Origin: Otis tarda
Taxonomy: Eukaryota; Chordata; Aves; Otidiformes; Otididae
Length of the DNA stretch: 64,000 bases
Direction of reading: 5' to 3'
NCBI GenBank assembly: GCA_026413225.1
Contig: CM048553.1
Span: forward strand, 46,850,001-46,914,000
Part shown: in pieces, positions 14,101 through 29,100 of the stretch
Numbering within the stretch: position 1 is the stretch's first letter
Layout: each line of letters opens with the position of its first letter
Made by a program: the position numbers and the translations under genes
Notes under the pieces: generated by a model
The model's input: only the letters and a program-made list of their open reading frames with translations
The model's database searches: none
Told to the model about the DNA's origin: nothing

Positions 14101-17100
14101 GGTTTGCTGGCATACCTTGACAGTGCTGATCCTGTTCCTGAAAAGGATGCTGATAGGATGCATGTTAGAGATAACTTAAAAATTGCAACTGTAAGTAAAT
14201 GTGGCTGTCTTACCTCTTCAGTTATATAGATATGGAATTTTAGTGACTTTTTCTAATACAAACACTTGGCTATTGCATTGACCTGCGTCAAATGTGTTGG
14301 TAGACCTGCAAATGCAAATAACTAATAAGATTTATTCTGCAGGATCAGTATGGCAAGTTTAATAAAGTGCCGGAGTGGCAGAGACTGGCTGGAAAAGCTG
14401 CAAAGGAAGTTGAAAAATTTGCCAAAGAAAAGGTGGATCTGGTCTTGATGCACTGGAGAGACAGAATGGGCATAGCTCAAAAAGAGGTAAAACTATTTGA
14501 GGCTCTTTTTTTTTTCTTTTTTTTTTTACGGTAACTTGACTAGGTGTAGAGAAGAACACCTACGACTCCATGAAATCAGAGGGAAGTTTGATAGTAGTAA
14601 AGTGTAGGAATTTGTTCATAGTTTTTTTGTTACATTTTACTACTTTTTATCTTGGGTTAGAAATGAGTTCCAGTGAGAATGTAAAGCAGGCAAATGAATT
14701 CCTTCAGCACGTGTATTAAGCTTTAACTTGTTCTTGCTTTAGCCAGCCCTGTCAAACTGGACTGCAGTTTGGTGCATATCTTCCAAGATATTAAATAGAA
14801 CAGGAAATTCCTTGAAATGTGGCAAAACCAGTCTTTGAACTACATTTGGAAGAAACTGTGAATATTCTTTGCATCTAAAATGATATACTTTATGCTAGTG
14901 GTATTTTAGTTATGGAGCTTTTTTCCTTTAATTTTATTGTCACATTCTGTATGACATACTCTGAACTATGAGGCGTTTCCCTTAACTTTTTTCAGTTTCC
15001 TCACTAAGCTTGTTTTCATGCACTCTAGGAATGAAACAAACTATTATATATGCAAGGAAGGATGAAAAGAACAATTCAGAGTATTGAAAATGCCTTTGTA
15101 CTTGATCTGCCGTAACAATAAGCTTTAATTTAGGGGGGTTTTAACTTGGTAAAATCTAGCTCAAGTTTCATGTAGACTCTGGTGCAGAATTTTGACAGGT
15201 AATAATGGAATAATGGTGAACTAGATTCAAAACAAAGTATTAATGGAGAAATGTGGAAAACGGTAGTGGAAGGGGAAATTGCACTTCAAACATCTTGTTT
15301 AGATACTGAATTTAAACAATCATTCTTGTGTCTGGAGTTCTGACCTATTTAATTTCGCAGTAAATGTATGCAAGCGTAGCTTGAAAAGGGTAGTAGCAAG
15401 TTAAGTGTTACCACTTTGAATTACTTCAGTGGCTGTGGCTTGTTAAATGCACCTTTTCTTTTTCTTCCAACTTCCCATCACAATCAGGACAGAAACAATA
15501 TGGTGAGTCTGTATACCTCTGCCACTTGTGTGGATTATGTTGCTTGGACTTCTGCTTGCATGTAGTACCTCATGTAGTGCATAACATTGTTTTCCTGCTT
15601 GATCAAACTAGGGAACCTTTCAGTGGTCAAGTCAGATTTGTGACTTATTTCTATGACTTGCTCTAGCTATTTCCTTTCAAGAGCAAAGCATTTTTGTTGT
15701 GGCTTTTCCCCTCCATCAGTTTTGGAGCTGATGAGTGCTTGTGGTGGTGGAAACTAAGCTTTTCTCAGGGGTAACTTGCTTTTAAATGGATGACTTGTTA
15801 AACAGCTGAGAGTTTCTCTGGCATGATTTAACTTGGTGTAAATAACACTTGTGAAAGTCTGTTGCTACTACTTGCTAGAAAAGGAGACCGTATTAATGAG
15901 ACCTAACTTAGTGTGGCTTTTGAAGGAATAAGAAACCTCAACCTTTTCTTTTAAAAAGGGAAAATGGGGAGTTTCTATTAACTTCTTAAATTTGGCTCTT
16001 TTGCAGAACATTATCCAAAAGCCAGTGATATTAAGGAAACGACGCCAAAGAATAAAAATAGAAGCAAACTGGGATCTCTTCTATTACAGGTAAAATACTA
16101 AGATTAATATGGTGGCCTCCGATACAAATTATTACTTGGCTGGATATTTTTGTTAATATATTCTGAGTTGCTGTGACTTGATTCCAGTTTCTGCCTGCCT
16201 TGAAACAGTGCAAGTAACTTGTAGCAGGAACTTATGAAAAATTAAATCCTAAGGTATACTTAAGGATTTAGCTAGTGTTTAAGAAAGGGGGGATTTTTAA
16301 AGCTTCTAAAATGTTATCAAACTGCATTCTTTTTTCCCTTGAATCAAAAGGAAGAGTGAGCAACAAACTGCAGGTGCAGATCTGCATGATGTTGAAGGCT
16401 AAGCAAAGTAGCACTGAAGATCACTGTAGTGTGTTGGTGCATCAACCTGTAAGCTATTCAAGACTTTCTGAATTGAATTTGGATAAAAATGAGCTTAAGG
16501 CAGGCAAAAAGAAAATGCAGGGATACTGAATTTTCAATAGTGCCACAAGTCTTAAATGCAGCTTGATTACCTGTGAGTTCTTACAGCTGGTAAAGTTTAC
16601 AACAGAGGCCTCCATTGAAAAAATAGATTATCACTTTACTTTGGCTAAGGGTGTTTTAAATAGACTAATGAAGATTGACTATTCAACAAGCTCTATGAAG
16701 GCAAGCTTGGGGAAATGCCATAAACTTAACTGTTTCAGTGCTTAATGTTTCTAAAGGTCAAAGATATTCTGTTCTGCACAAGTGTTGCATGAAAGGAAGA
16801 TTTATGTGCTCTTAAACTTTCAGTATTAAAAGTGCTGTTTTCAGCCAGTCTCTGGATCCAAATGCTGTTTTGTAACTGCCACTGAAGTCTGTCCACCAAT
16901 TGTCTTGAGACGTTTGAGTCATCAACTTCTCTTTTCCTGGATGAACTACTTTAAAACATGCACTTGGTATGTGCATGTCTCCTACCCGAGGTTATTGTTC
17001 GTTTGTGGCCATTACTGGCAGATGTAGTGAATAGCTTGCATGCCTCCTGGTCATCAGCTATATGCAGATAACAAATTGAGCCAAAAGGGATGACAACAGG

Positions 17101-20100
17101 CGTGCTTTAGTCTAGGCTGACCTCCATGACTATGAAAACTCTATACAAGTGAACAACAATAATTACTGTAACAAACTAGAGACCACTACTCAGTGCCTTC
17201 TAATTAAGGTCTGCTGATGCTAATCTTTTCTCTAGCTTGCCAGCTGAGTCTTGTCTGCCTTTCAGATAATGTTTTGAGGGGTTTAAAGTATGTAACTTCT
17301 TTTGTAGATTTCTTCAGGATCACACTAGATCGAACTTGATTTGGAACTTCAAAACACGAGAAGAACTGAGAGATACTCTTGAGTCTGAGATGAGAGCATT
17401 TAATATTGACAGAGAGCTTGGTAGTGCTAATGTTATCTCATGGAACCATCAGGAGTTTGAGGTAAATGACCCACTGTAGGAGAAACTGCGTATGTAAAAT
17501 ATGTCTACTTAAAATGTCACTTTTCTGTCTCTAACTACATGAGTGAATTGTGTGTTGACAATCCCTGAGTGCAAGCTAGAATTCGTTTGGGGTTATAGAA
17601 TAAACTGCGAAGGCTTGAGGCTGTGAACAGGTACTGTTGTCTGGTCTCACTGCAAAATGGAAACCTCTTCAGCCTGACGAATGGCACTGTAGAGATGAAA
17701 CATTGATCAGAACCCTTGATGTATTCTTGTATTAAGAGGAAAAGAGGAGTTGGTGTGTTACATTGTTGTCAGTATAAGTCATACTTGTTCTTGAATGTGC
17801 TCTGTCAGACTTGTTTTCTGTAGTTTCACAAGTCACTTTTTCCTGATAGCAAGTTCTTTGTCTTTATTTTCATCATGTCTCAGTGGTCTTAAGGCTATTA
17901 AATATTGGGGTGCCAAACCATGAATAGATTGTGGCTAAAACCATTTTGCTCTGTAAATTATAGGATACTGTTTTCACATTCTAGGAACAGCAGTACCTAA
18001 AGTCAAAATAGCATTTCAGGCTTCTGCAAAGCAATCGATGTGGTCCTGATTGGCTTTCTCAAAACAACTTGCAAGCTATTTTCAAGTAATGTGCCAATAA
18101 ACACTTCCTGTACTCTACTCTTATCTCCAGTGTTGTTATGGTTCGACAGTTTTGTTTAATGTGTAATGCTAAAGCAAAGCAAGGCCACACTTGAATTCAA
18201 CTCTAAGATATTCTTAGATATTCCCACTGTCATCCTTGTCATGGTGCAGCATTCTAGTTGAAATTTGAGCAGAGGACTACTAGTGAAATGAGTGAACTGC
18301 TACTTTTGAGGAATTCTTAGTAGACTACTCTGGCAAATCAGAAAGATTTGCAAGACATCATGCTAATGCTTTAGGAGAAATAACTATTTTATGTACAGAA
18401 CTTACCTCTCTCACACAGCTACAGATTACTTACTTTGATGCAGTAGATAACTAATTTTGGAGTTGGATTGGTGGTTTTTGCACTGGCATTTAGCTTTTTA
18501 TGTTTCCTTCAGGTATGGCTCAGGCACAGGACTTTCAAGTGCCATGGTGTGTGCTACCCCAGCTCCATCTCTGTACTTTAGAGGTGCAAACTGGGCCAGA
18601 ATCAGAAGTACAGTTTTGAAACTTAATAATGCAGGCTTCCTACCTGCCCTTTGTGCTTGTATGTGGCTTATGCTACTGGAATGTATCACTAGCATTCTTG
18701 CAGTTACAGCCCACGATACTTTGGGGCTGCTTGAGGGGGCTTCTGTAACATGATCTTTGAACACCTGCTGTCTCATATTTGCTTTTAAATATTTTCAATT
18801 AATACTTTATCAGCCTATGCTGTAAGTATTTGAACTAACTGCACAGTAGTGACAAAGGCTTCTGTCAGCTGTGGAACCTTGCACTTTGCCAAGAGTAGCC
18901 TGAGATTGCTCTGAAAGTGTCCTAGTTAGTGGGACCTCTTTGTGTCATGTGCTGTGGTCAAATCTGCAGATAACTTTGTGGCCTCATGACAGTGGCCTGC
19001 AAACTACAGATAAGAAAAAAATGCTATAGAGGGTGGCTTTTGTGGTATGTTAGAGGTACCTCTAAATGAGGTGCTTGCCAAACGCTTAAAACCACTGAAC
19101 ATTGAGGCATATGGTTCAATTTAATGTAGTTGCTCTGAAGTTAATGATGGCTTTCATTGTGCAATTTCACTTCAGCTTCTTGGTGTGTATAGTGATGCCT
19201 CTAGGCTTTTATTACCCAGTGTAATAGCAAGTATAACTAGTAATTAAGTCATGCTTGTGTTTCATACTTGTAGGAACATTGAGTGAAATAGCTTGCAATG
19301 CAATAACTACTTATTAAAGCTTGAGTCACTGAATACATCTTGTATTATCCAAGTTTAGCTAATAAAACCAGCTGATACTGGAAACAAGTTACTTAAAGGC
19401 TCAAAGCCAGTATTTCAGTAAGATGAGAAACTTAACTTGTTATGGGGAGAAACAATAGCATATATTTTATAGATGTATGTTTCTTTAATAGGAAACTCCT
19501 TGATTTCAGTCTTCCTCAGAATGTAGGAGGGGTTGCTAGTCTTGTTGAGTTTATGGATGCAAGCAAGTACAGTATTGTTATGCAAACAAAAACTTAATGA
19601 AAGAGAAACAATACTTACTGTTAAGTAACTTGTTCTGTGTTACAGGTAAAATATGAGTGCCTTTCTGAAGAGATAAAAATAGGGGATTATTATCTAAGAT
19701 TGCTACTGGAAGAAGATGAAACTGAAGAGAGCGGAGCAATCAAAAAATCGTGAGACATTATTAAAATCCTATCTCATTCCCAAAAATCTGTTCATTTTTT
19801 CCACTAAAATTTCATCTCTTTCTTAGGTATGAATTCTTCAATGAACTGTACCATCGCTTCTTGCTTACCCCAAAAGTGAATATGAAGTGTTTGTGTCTGC
19901 AAGCATTGGCCATTGTTTATGGAAGATGTTATGAAGAAATAGGACCATTTTCTGATACCAAATACATTGTTGGGATGTTAGAAAGGGTAAGAATTATTTA
20001 AAATTACTTGATATAGTAGTTAACATACAGCTAGTCCAACGATCCTTCAAGTTGCTTAAAACTTGAGTTTTGGTGTTACAGTCTGCAGCATGAATACTTT

Positions 20101-23100
20101 TTTCTGTGCTGTCACAAAGTCTTCCTAGTATCTCTCCTTGATTCAGTTGAAGTTTCACTAAAACTGCTTATGATAAAAGTATTTCAAATTAGTTTCATTA
20201 TTTCTGCGTTTTGTTGGCCTTAATGGGTTTTCAGGCTGTACAGAAATAGTGTGAAGGAACTGTGTGACATTGATCTTGAACTTGCTTTTGAAAAATACAG
20301 AAGCATAAAGCTTTTTAAGAGGAGAACCTTGTTCCATGCCACATTATTTTGAAGTACTGACTTCAAGAGTGGGAGCTGTTACAGCTCCAGACATAATGAA
20401 ATGGTAGCCTTAGGTGGGCACATATGATGGATTACATTTTTCGTGGTAACTACTTTGCCTGTCAAGTGTCTGTATGTCTGACAAGTGGTACCAGCTTGCA
20501 AAAATGCATTTCCATGCAGTATGGTTCTATAGATACAGCTGTTGTAAGTGAAACTGAACCAATGCAGTCTCTTGGTATTTTGCCTTGAGTCTTGATAGTC
20601 TCACCAAAGATGTAATATGAAAGACCAATTCTGTCTGCTGGCTGAAAGTATTCTTTCCCTTGTGTTTGTGTTAACTGTCTCACTGGGGAATCCAAACACT
20701 ATCCCTTTAGAACAATAGACTTAACAAAAAAGTGAGTTTGAGTGTCAGACCCAGAGCAACAAAAGGTAGAGGGCAGCAAGGCCTTTTCTCCTCAGTGGCA
20801 GAAAGCTGCATTTATTAACTGTGCGTGAAACTGGACAGTTGTTAGTCAGCAGTTTTATCCTGGGCGTGGAGAAGGTAAATGGGTTTGTTCAGGTGCAGAT
20901 GTATTGACTTTTGAAAGTAACTTCTAATATGTGCTATCAAATATTAATTTGTTCTCTTCTGCTGCAATAGTGCACTGATAGACTTGAACGGGACAGATTG
21001 ATACTGTTCCTCAACAAGCTGATCCTTAATAAGGTAAGGTGGACATGTATACTTAACAGTAGTTTATTGGTATTTTGGCTGTATAAAGTGTTCTGAACTA
21101 GTCTTCTGTGGTTAACTTGGGCAAAAATTCAAGTCTTGAAGTGTTAAAACAATGTTTGGTACAGCTTTCTGGGAGTGGCAGTTGTTATTTACTGGTGAGA
21201 AGGCTGAAGGAAACATGTAGATATTGTGGTGACTGTACCATTCTAGTAACTTCAGAGAATTATTTGACTTTTCTCGTGGTCACGTCTTACTTGAATGAAA
21301 CTGTTCAGTACTTATAACAGTTCTTATCTAGAAAATACGTGTTAACTCAGTTCATACATTAACAGAAAAATGTGAAGGACCTTATGGATTCAAATGGCAT
21401 TAGAATCCTTGTAGATCTCCTTACTCTGGCACATCTTCACACAAGCAGAGCTACAGTCCCTCTGCAGGTACGTGGTCTTTGTTTCTTACTACTCATGTGT
21501 TGCTTTGCTAAAAGGACAATTCTTAAAGTATAAAAAAAAAATAATCCATGTTCTTTTCACATTTCCTGTAGAAATGTGATGTTTGCACTGAAGTTAATGC
21601 TGTTCTTATAAATATCAACTTCTAGAGCAATGTCATTGAGGCGGCACCTGATATGAAGAGAGAGAGTGAGAAAGAGTGGTACTTTGGCAATGCTGACAAA
21701 GAAAGGAGTGGTCCTTACAGCTTTCAAGAGGTACCTGTCAGCTTCAGACTCTCAAACTTGACAAATTATTTCCATCCTGGTGACTGAGTGTGTTTCAAAT
21801 AGTGAGAGAGAAAACTGTAAACAATGCTAAACTATATTCTCAAAGTAACTCTTTAAATAAGAATTAGAGCTAGATAAGAGAATTGATGTTGTGCCAAGAA
21901 CTACCACAAGTCTTTGTGGTAAGGTAACTACCCTTCCATGCCCCAATTATGTTCATTTTGTTCATGTTTCCTGCGAGAATTATAAATATGTAGGAATTTC
22001 ATGCAACTACAGTAGTCTGCGATACAACAGTTAAAAGCTTGTTTTGAGTGTGAATATCTAGTAGCAAAGATAGCTATGAATGCTGAATCACCTAAACTAA
22101 TATCTAATCTTCCAATAGATGCAGGAACTGTGGAACAGTGGAAAGCTGACTTCAAAAACACGTTGCTGGGCTCAAGGTATGGATGGCTGGCGACCCTTAC
22201 AGGTCATCCCTCAGCTGAAGTGGTGCTTGCTTGCCAGCGGCCAGGCTGTGTTGAATGAAACTGACCTTGCCACACTTGTACTCAACATGCTCATCACAAT
22301 GTGTGGATATTTTCCTAGCAGGTAAACTCTAATTTTCAGCAGAAGTGGTTAACTTTCTCTGGCAGATGCATAAATTTGTCTCAAACATTTTCTTAGAAAC
22401 CAAGTAGTACATTAGTGAACTCTATTAAAGAGTCTTTTATGTAGTAGTAATTAATTCTGCAAGCAAATGGAGTTTGTAAATGAGACAATACTAATATTGT
22501 GAAAGGGACTGCAAGAATGAATGCACAAACTGTGTGCATTTCTAATGCACAGCAATATAGTCTTAGTCTTGCAGACAGGCTCTTGTTTAACTTAAAAACA
22601 AAGCTGCTTTAATGCGTGACATTAAACCACACTTATCAAGTCTAACAACAAACTTTGAAGTTAACAAAGAATTAATGACACTGAATATGATCTCAGTAGT
22701 CTGATACTTATGGCTTAATGAAATTGTTCATTCTTGAAAGACAAAAGGCACATGTATGCTTACTGCTCTGCTACTTTTTTTTTTTAGGGATCAAGACAAT
22801 GCTATTATAAGACCTCTGCCTAGAGTGAAAAGACTCTTGTCAGATAGTACTTGCCTTCCTCATATCACTCAGGTAAGCAACTCTTCTTGAAAATGTATCT
22901 AAAAGTCTGGAGTAAAAGTCTGACTTACTCTTAACCATGTGAATACTTTAAGTGGGACAAACACATCAAATGACATCTGTAACATCTTGCAGATCTCTGG
23001 ACAGTTGTCTGTTTCACTGGTGGTTGTTATAACTATTTCCATCCTTGAAGGTACTGAAAAGCTGTCTGGATATGGTCCTTGCCAACCATATCTAGGTGAT

Positions 23101-26100
23101 GCTGCTTTTGAGCAGGGGGGGTTAAACAAAACCTCCAGAGGTCCTTTCCAACTTTAAACATTCTATGGTTCAAACTTGTTATTTTTGGACTGAAGTATTC
23201 TTTAACTGAAATTCTTGTAAATTTACTGGCTTTTCCTGATACTGAGTTAGTTAAAACTTCAGTTTTTGCTAGGTAACTTGCACTACTCAAGCAGCTAATG
23301 TAAATGCTTGTGTTTTGATTTCAGCTATTACTGACTTTTGATCCTATCCTTGTGGAAAAAGTAGCTATATTGCTGTTTCATGTCATGCAAGATAACCCTC
23401 AGTTACCTCGTTTTTATCTGAGTGGAGTATTCTTCTTTATCATGATGTACACGGGTTCCAATGTACTTCCTATTGCAAGGTGAGGAAAAGAATAGCTAAA
23501 AATACCTCTTGACCAGTCATGCTCAGAAGAACTGCTGCTGTAAATGCTTCAGGGAGTGTGTGGCTTGCAAGCAAACACCCTCTAGAAAAATCTCCTCTAC
23601 ATGGTCCATGCAGTCAGTAAAATAGCGAATTGCTTATGACCCTGCCAGGGAGGGAACGAGAGCATGTCTGATCATATAGTTCTAACCGTATGACTAGGCA
23701 TGACTTATGGTAGAACAAATTGCTACAGGCACTAAGGAGTAGTAATGTACATTACTGATATGCTAATGTAGTTTTTGATAGTAAGCAGCTGTCAAAAATG
23801 GTGGAAAAAACCTAATAGCCTGTTCTAGTATTGAAGTCGAAAACAGTTAAATCAGTCTGTACTGCCTGACACAGATGGACTGCATGTGCAGGTGGTGGCT
23901 GCAGTTCATTGCAGTACTCTTCCTCTAAATTGAATAGTTCATAAAAAGCTGTTGTACAGTTCCAGTTAAGTCTCTTCTATAGCAAAATGGATTTGGAAAC
24001 AATTGCACGTTTATGTGATGACTCCAGTGTAACAGGACTGTCAGCAGTTAGTGTAAGAGCATCTTGTTACATCTCTGCAATGATCTAATGATTCCAGGAG
24101 AGTTTTGTAGGGAAGGTTGCCTGTGTCTCTCAGCTTCATTTTTTTTTGTGTGTGTGGAGAAAACAAGCTTTCAGGAGCAAGAGTTTCAAACTGAAATGAT
24201 GACCATAAGGCAACACTTATAACATGGGAGTCCTCACTTGGTAGAGTTCTCAAGGACTTTTTTCAGAGATGCATTCAATTGTTGCTGTTACTCTTTTATC
24301 TCAAAGTAAATGTATGATGCTTGCCAGCTGGACTATGTTGGTCTGCTTATCTTTCAAGAGTGCCTTACGTACCAACTAAACAGAAAATAACTGTTGTTTC
24401 TCTTCTAGGTTTTTGAAATACACACATACAAAACAAGCCTTCAAGTCTGAAGAAGTGAGTAGATGGCAAAAGTAACTACCTCTGTTCCTAAGTAGTCTTG
24501 CAGATCACCTGTAGTTGTTTTAACAATACTTGATGCTTGTTCTTTTTCTGAGTTCTCAAGAGTTAGAATTTAAGAACTCTAAGGGAAAAGGGGGAGGGTT
24601 TTTTAGATCTCAAGTTGGCGAGTAAGACTGAGTTCAGATTACCTTTGAGATAACAGTGTGATCCCTTTTTTAGACAAAAGGTCAAGATATATTTCAAAGA
24701 AGTATACTTGGACATGTTCTTCCTGAAGCAATGGTGTGTTATTTAGAAAACTATGAACCAGAAAAATTTTCTGAGATATTCCTTGGAGAATTTGACACTC
24801 CAGAAGCAATTTGGAGCAATGAAATGAGGTAACTGTTTTCTGACAAACCTAAATTACCTCTTATACTGTAGAGGTCTTGTCTTTGATCTTTCCAAAGAAA
24901 GCTGAAAATACCTAGATTCCATGGTTTCATTACTTCTGTTTGCCTTCTGCAAGGGCAGTGTACTGCATTGCCCTCTAATTCTATAAAAAATAATGGGGTA
25001 GTAGTGGAGTGGAATTGGCAATGGGAAGGGAGATATTTCCCTGGACATGTGACAACATGCTTTACATCTGCCTCTATCATACTTGATTAAGTTCCTTTCA
25101 TGAGTGGAGGCTTCACTGTTGATGTGGACTGCTTTATGCTTATTGTACTCATTCATTACCAGCGTCTGTCTAGGAGATATACCTATAATATTACAATATA
25201 TTTTTAGTCTCCAAAAATGTAAAGAGCTGTTGAAGGAGGGCAAAATGTCACTTTACACTGTTTTTAATAACCTAATTTTCATGGCATGGAAATAGCTTTA
25301 GAACACAATAGGACTGAATCTTTTCCTGAATCCCTTCTGAAACATGTGAAACTCCAAAGACACATCTTTTCAGAAGAAATCATTGAACATGGCGGTACAG
25401 TCACTGAGAATTGAGACTGCTTGGCAAATGTTAAACCAAAATTTGTAACTTTTAGGCGTCTTATGATAGAGAAGATTGCTGCTCATCTTGCTGACTTCAC
25501 CCCTCGTCTTCAAAGTAATACAAGAGCACTCTACCAATACTGTCCCATCCCAGTTATCAACTATCCACAACTGGAAAATGAGCTGTTCTGTAATATTTAT
25601 TACCTCAAGCATCTTTGTGATACACTCAGATTTCCAGACTGGCCAATTAAAGATCCAGTAAGTAAGAAGTATTTTGGGATTCATTTAGTTCTTGATCTTT
25701 CAGAGTCCTAAAAGTGATATTTGTAACACAAACTAAGGAAATCAAATACTAGGTTTGAAAGCAACTGATTGATCCTGACTTTCAGTTCGTAAGCAAATAT
25801 GTTAAACACTTCTTTATCTTGTAGTAGAATAGTCTTCATGCTGCGTAGCAGCCACATGTTAAGTATATCCTCCTTGTGGTGAATACTAAAAAAGCAAATT
25901 AAAGTATCTAAAAAAAGACATTGTTTCAGTGAACCTCAAGTGATTGGAGGGTCAGGGGCAGAGCAGAAAATCATAACTTTTAGGCTTTTATATGTCCACA
26001 CTGGACAAGAAACTGAGCTAACATGTTATCAGTACATTAACTGAATTGGTGAGATCTTTTTGGTACAAGTCTGTTAACGGTCTAGATCTAAGCAGCTTTA

Positions 26101-29100
26101 CTTATTCATGCAGCTGTTTTTGTGGTGTCGAGATGTGAACTGTGTATCATTTAAGTGATTCTCCCTCTTCTAACGTGACTCTTGCATAGACATTTTAATC
26201 TCAAGGTGCTCTTATCTTTAATAAAATATAGCACTGTGGTGAAGCCAAGTCTTTAATTGCTTCCTGACTGGAGGGGGAGCCATAATTACAAAAGGATTAG
26301 GTCTTTGAACTTAGGGTGATGGGTGATAAGAATTTGTTAATAAAGCAGCACTTTAAAAAGGTGACATGTACTGGTGTCAGCATAAATGAAACACTAATAA
26401 ATTTGTAATTATTTAGGTTAAACTGTTGAAAGATACACTAGAAGCTTGGAAGAAGGAGGTAGAAAAGAAGCCACCAACCATGTCAATAGATGATGCTTAT
26501 GAAGTCCTTAACCTTCCCAAAGGACAAGGCCAGTAAGTTGTTTTCAGTATTTAAAGTTGTATAACTACACTTACATAAACTCTGTACACTAAACAAGCTG
26601 AAGTTTCTTATCTCAGTACTCACAACCGATCGGTGGTACCAGTTCAGTTATGTCTAGCATCTGCATCTTTCATAGTGGAAGATTGCTTTATCTAAAAAGA
26701 AACAAAGGTTGAAAATCCAACTCCAGTGTTTGAGAGAATAATTGTGAAGTGTTCAGATACACTCAGACTGGGGGGGGGGGTGAAGTACTTTGAGCTCTGT
26801 CTCAAAGCATTCACTAGGCTGTTTTACAGGACAAGTGTTAGACTTGACTATAGTAAGCAAAGAATATGGCAGAACTTGAATATGTTCAAAGTGGAACTTG
26901 GTTTCTCTAATCGTCCTTCTTCCCCCTGACAAATATTGTCCTTTTCCTTGGTGATAATATCCTTAGGATTTTTTTACCTCCTACTTTGCCACTGATTTCT
27001 GACTTCAGGCCTGTAGAAGACAACTGACAACACTCTCTATTTATCCTTCAAGAATAATGCACATCCTACAAGTCATGAACTACTACCTTTTGCCACTTGT
27101 AACTCATTTAGGCTCTTCACTTAGAAGATTCAAGGCATTTAAGCAACTTCTAGTTAGTATATTCAGTACAAGAGGTATTAAAATACTTCCTATTTCTAGA
27201 ATTTTTCTACTCTGTTGCCACGTAATTACCCCTGTTCAATGTCAGCTGATGAAGCAGCATTTTCAAACTGAAATATGAGAGCTTTGTAGTTTTCACTTAA
27301 TTGCACTTACTGTTTGTCAGAATCCAAGTCTATTTTTCTGGGTTTTTGATGCTACACAACGTAATGGGACTTGTTGTCTCGTAGGCATGATGAAAGCAAG
27401 ATCAGGAAAGCTTATTTCAGGCTGGCGCAGAAATATCACCCAGACAAGAATCCAGAAGGCAGGGTATGTACAACACAAGTTTATCGTGTTAATAAAGTGG
27501 AGACAAATTCAGCTGTTTCGTGAATTAAGAACTCTGAAATGCCCACTTAAATTTTCTGTCTCACTTTTGAAAGCTATGCCCTGGAAGAATACAGATTACT
27601 ACTACAGATAAGTAATTTAACTGATGTTAATCAAGGAATATTATGATTTCTACAGTAAACTAATGTAATCAGGTTAGACACACATCTCAAAGTGTCTGGT
27701 ATAGAGTTACACAGGAAGGACCTAAATAAGCTAATTGCTCCCTTTCAAAGACAGACCACATCCTCTGCCTGTTCTTACAATCTATTCGACTGTATGATTT
27801 AGTTGTAGTCTCTTGTTTATGACAGAGTTTAGGAGACAAACTGATCTGTGAACCAGTGTTCTTAAGGTTATTCAGAGCATTATCTGAAGTGTAATGAGGC
27901 AACAAAACTAGCGTTGTAGCTAATAACCTGGAATGCTTTATTTTACTTACATCTAAATTGATACTGCAGGCTTGTAGTAATTTAGGGAATTCTTAGTTAC
28001 TCTTAAGACTATTCCTCTTTATTTGCAGGACATGTTTGAAAAAGTTAATAAAGCGTATGAGTTTCTATGCACGAAGTCTGCAAAGGTGATAGATGGGCCG
28101 GATCCAGAAAACATAATTTTGATCTTGAAAACTCAAAGCATCCTCTTCAACAGACATAAGGAAGGTAAGCATGCTGTCTAAAAGAACATTTCACGTTCAT
28201 TTCTTTAATGGCCTTTGTGGTCAGTTTCAGTCTTCTCTGTTCTTAACTCTGTTCTGTTGATCTGGTTTCTGGCTTGCCACAGCATTAGGTAGCTATGGTA
28301 AAGGCTTTCAAAATAGAACTTTTCCTTCCATAAAATAAATTCATCTGCAGTAAAACCTTCATTCAAAAAAGCATTAATATCTTTTTACAATTCTTTGCTC
28401 CAGTACCAGTCAGTTTGAATCTTCCTCCATATATATTTTATACTTACAATTCTGTCTATGCGGAATAGTCCTCATTAGTACTCAGTCACCCAATTGCCAG
28501 GCTTTAGGTATAAATGAGATTGTTTCATTTTCAACAGCCACATGAGTATAATCTTGCAGAAATTCTGCCTAGTGTTAGAGTGCTATGGTGAGTGTGCTGC
28601 AACACTACCTCTTTCACAGCCTAACTTAGGAAGAAGGATAGCTAGAGTACCCTAACCCTTGACTCTAGCTACAGTCCCTGGCTGGCAGCTGCTGGAGTGT
28701 TGAAGTGCTGCAGAGTCAATAGTGATTTGCTATGTAAGCGTTAGATTGTAACGGTAAACTGAGACCCTCATATGCAATCATAGCTCTATCAGTTGTGTGG
28801 AGACAGTGATAACGTTAGTGTAGACTTCTATAGATGGGCTCACAATTGGTTTCATACTGCAAGATGAAATTGTTCTTTAGCACTGCTGAACTCTGAGGAA
28901 ATGAAAAATATTATTATTTAAAATGTATGATTGTCATGTCAAACTGGAAAAGGTCCTTATAAGCTTATTGTTAGACAATCCTGGTCTGACAGACTAAGTT
29001 ATACTCACAGTTTCTCTGGAGACAGGCAAGCATCACTTGGAAGGCTTTGAGCTTAGGAGCTTAGGGGCTTGCTGAGCTGGAGACAGCTATTTTTAATCTT

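Larger units (their letters stand above)
10436..16006 (+). other. DNAJC13 introns between 10.4 and 16.0 kb
   Basis: Introns 10436-11696, 11819-13016, 13093-14094, 14191-14342, 14487-15487 and 15503-16006 contain no recognisable gene or interspersed repeat. The only extra item is the microexon at 15488-15502. Confidence 0.75.

Noticed and set aside
18457-18776. Overlapping 98- and 92-codon frames on opposite strands
   Set aside because: Mirror-image frames within an intron, with no domain, splice signals or family match.
24854-25243. 129-codon minus-strand open frame
   Set aside because: Lies in a DNAJC13 intron, has no recognisable domain and no splice or start context; consistent with chance.
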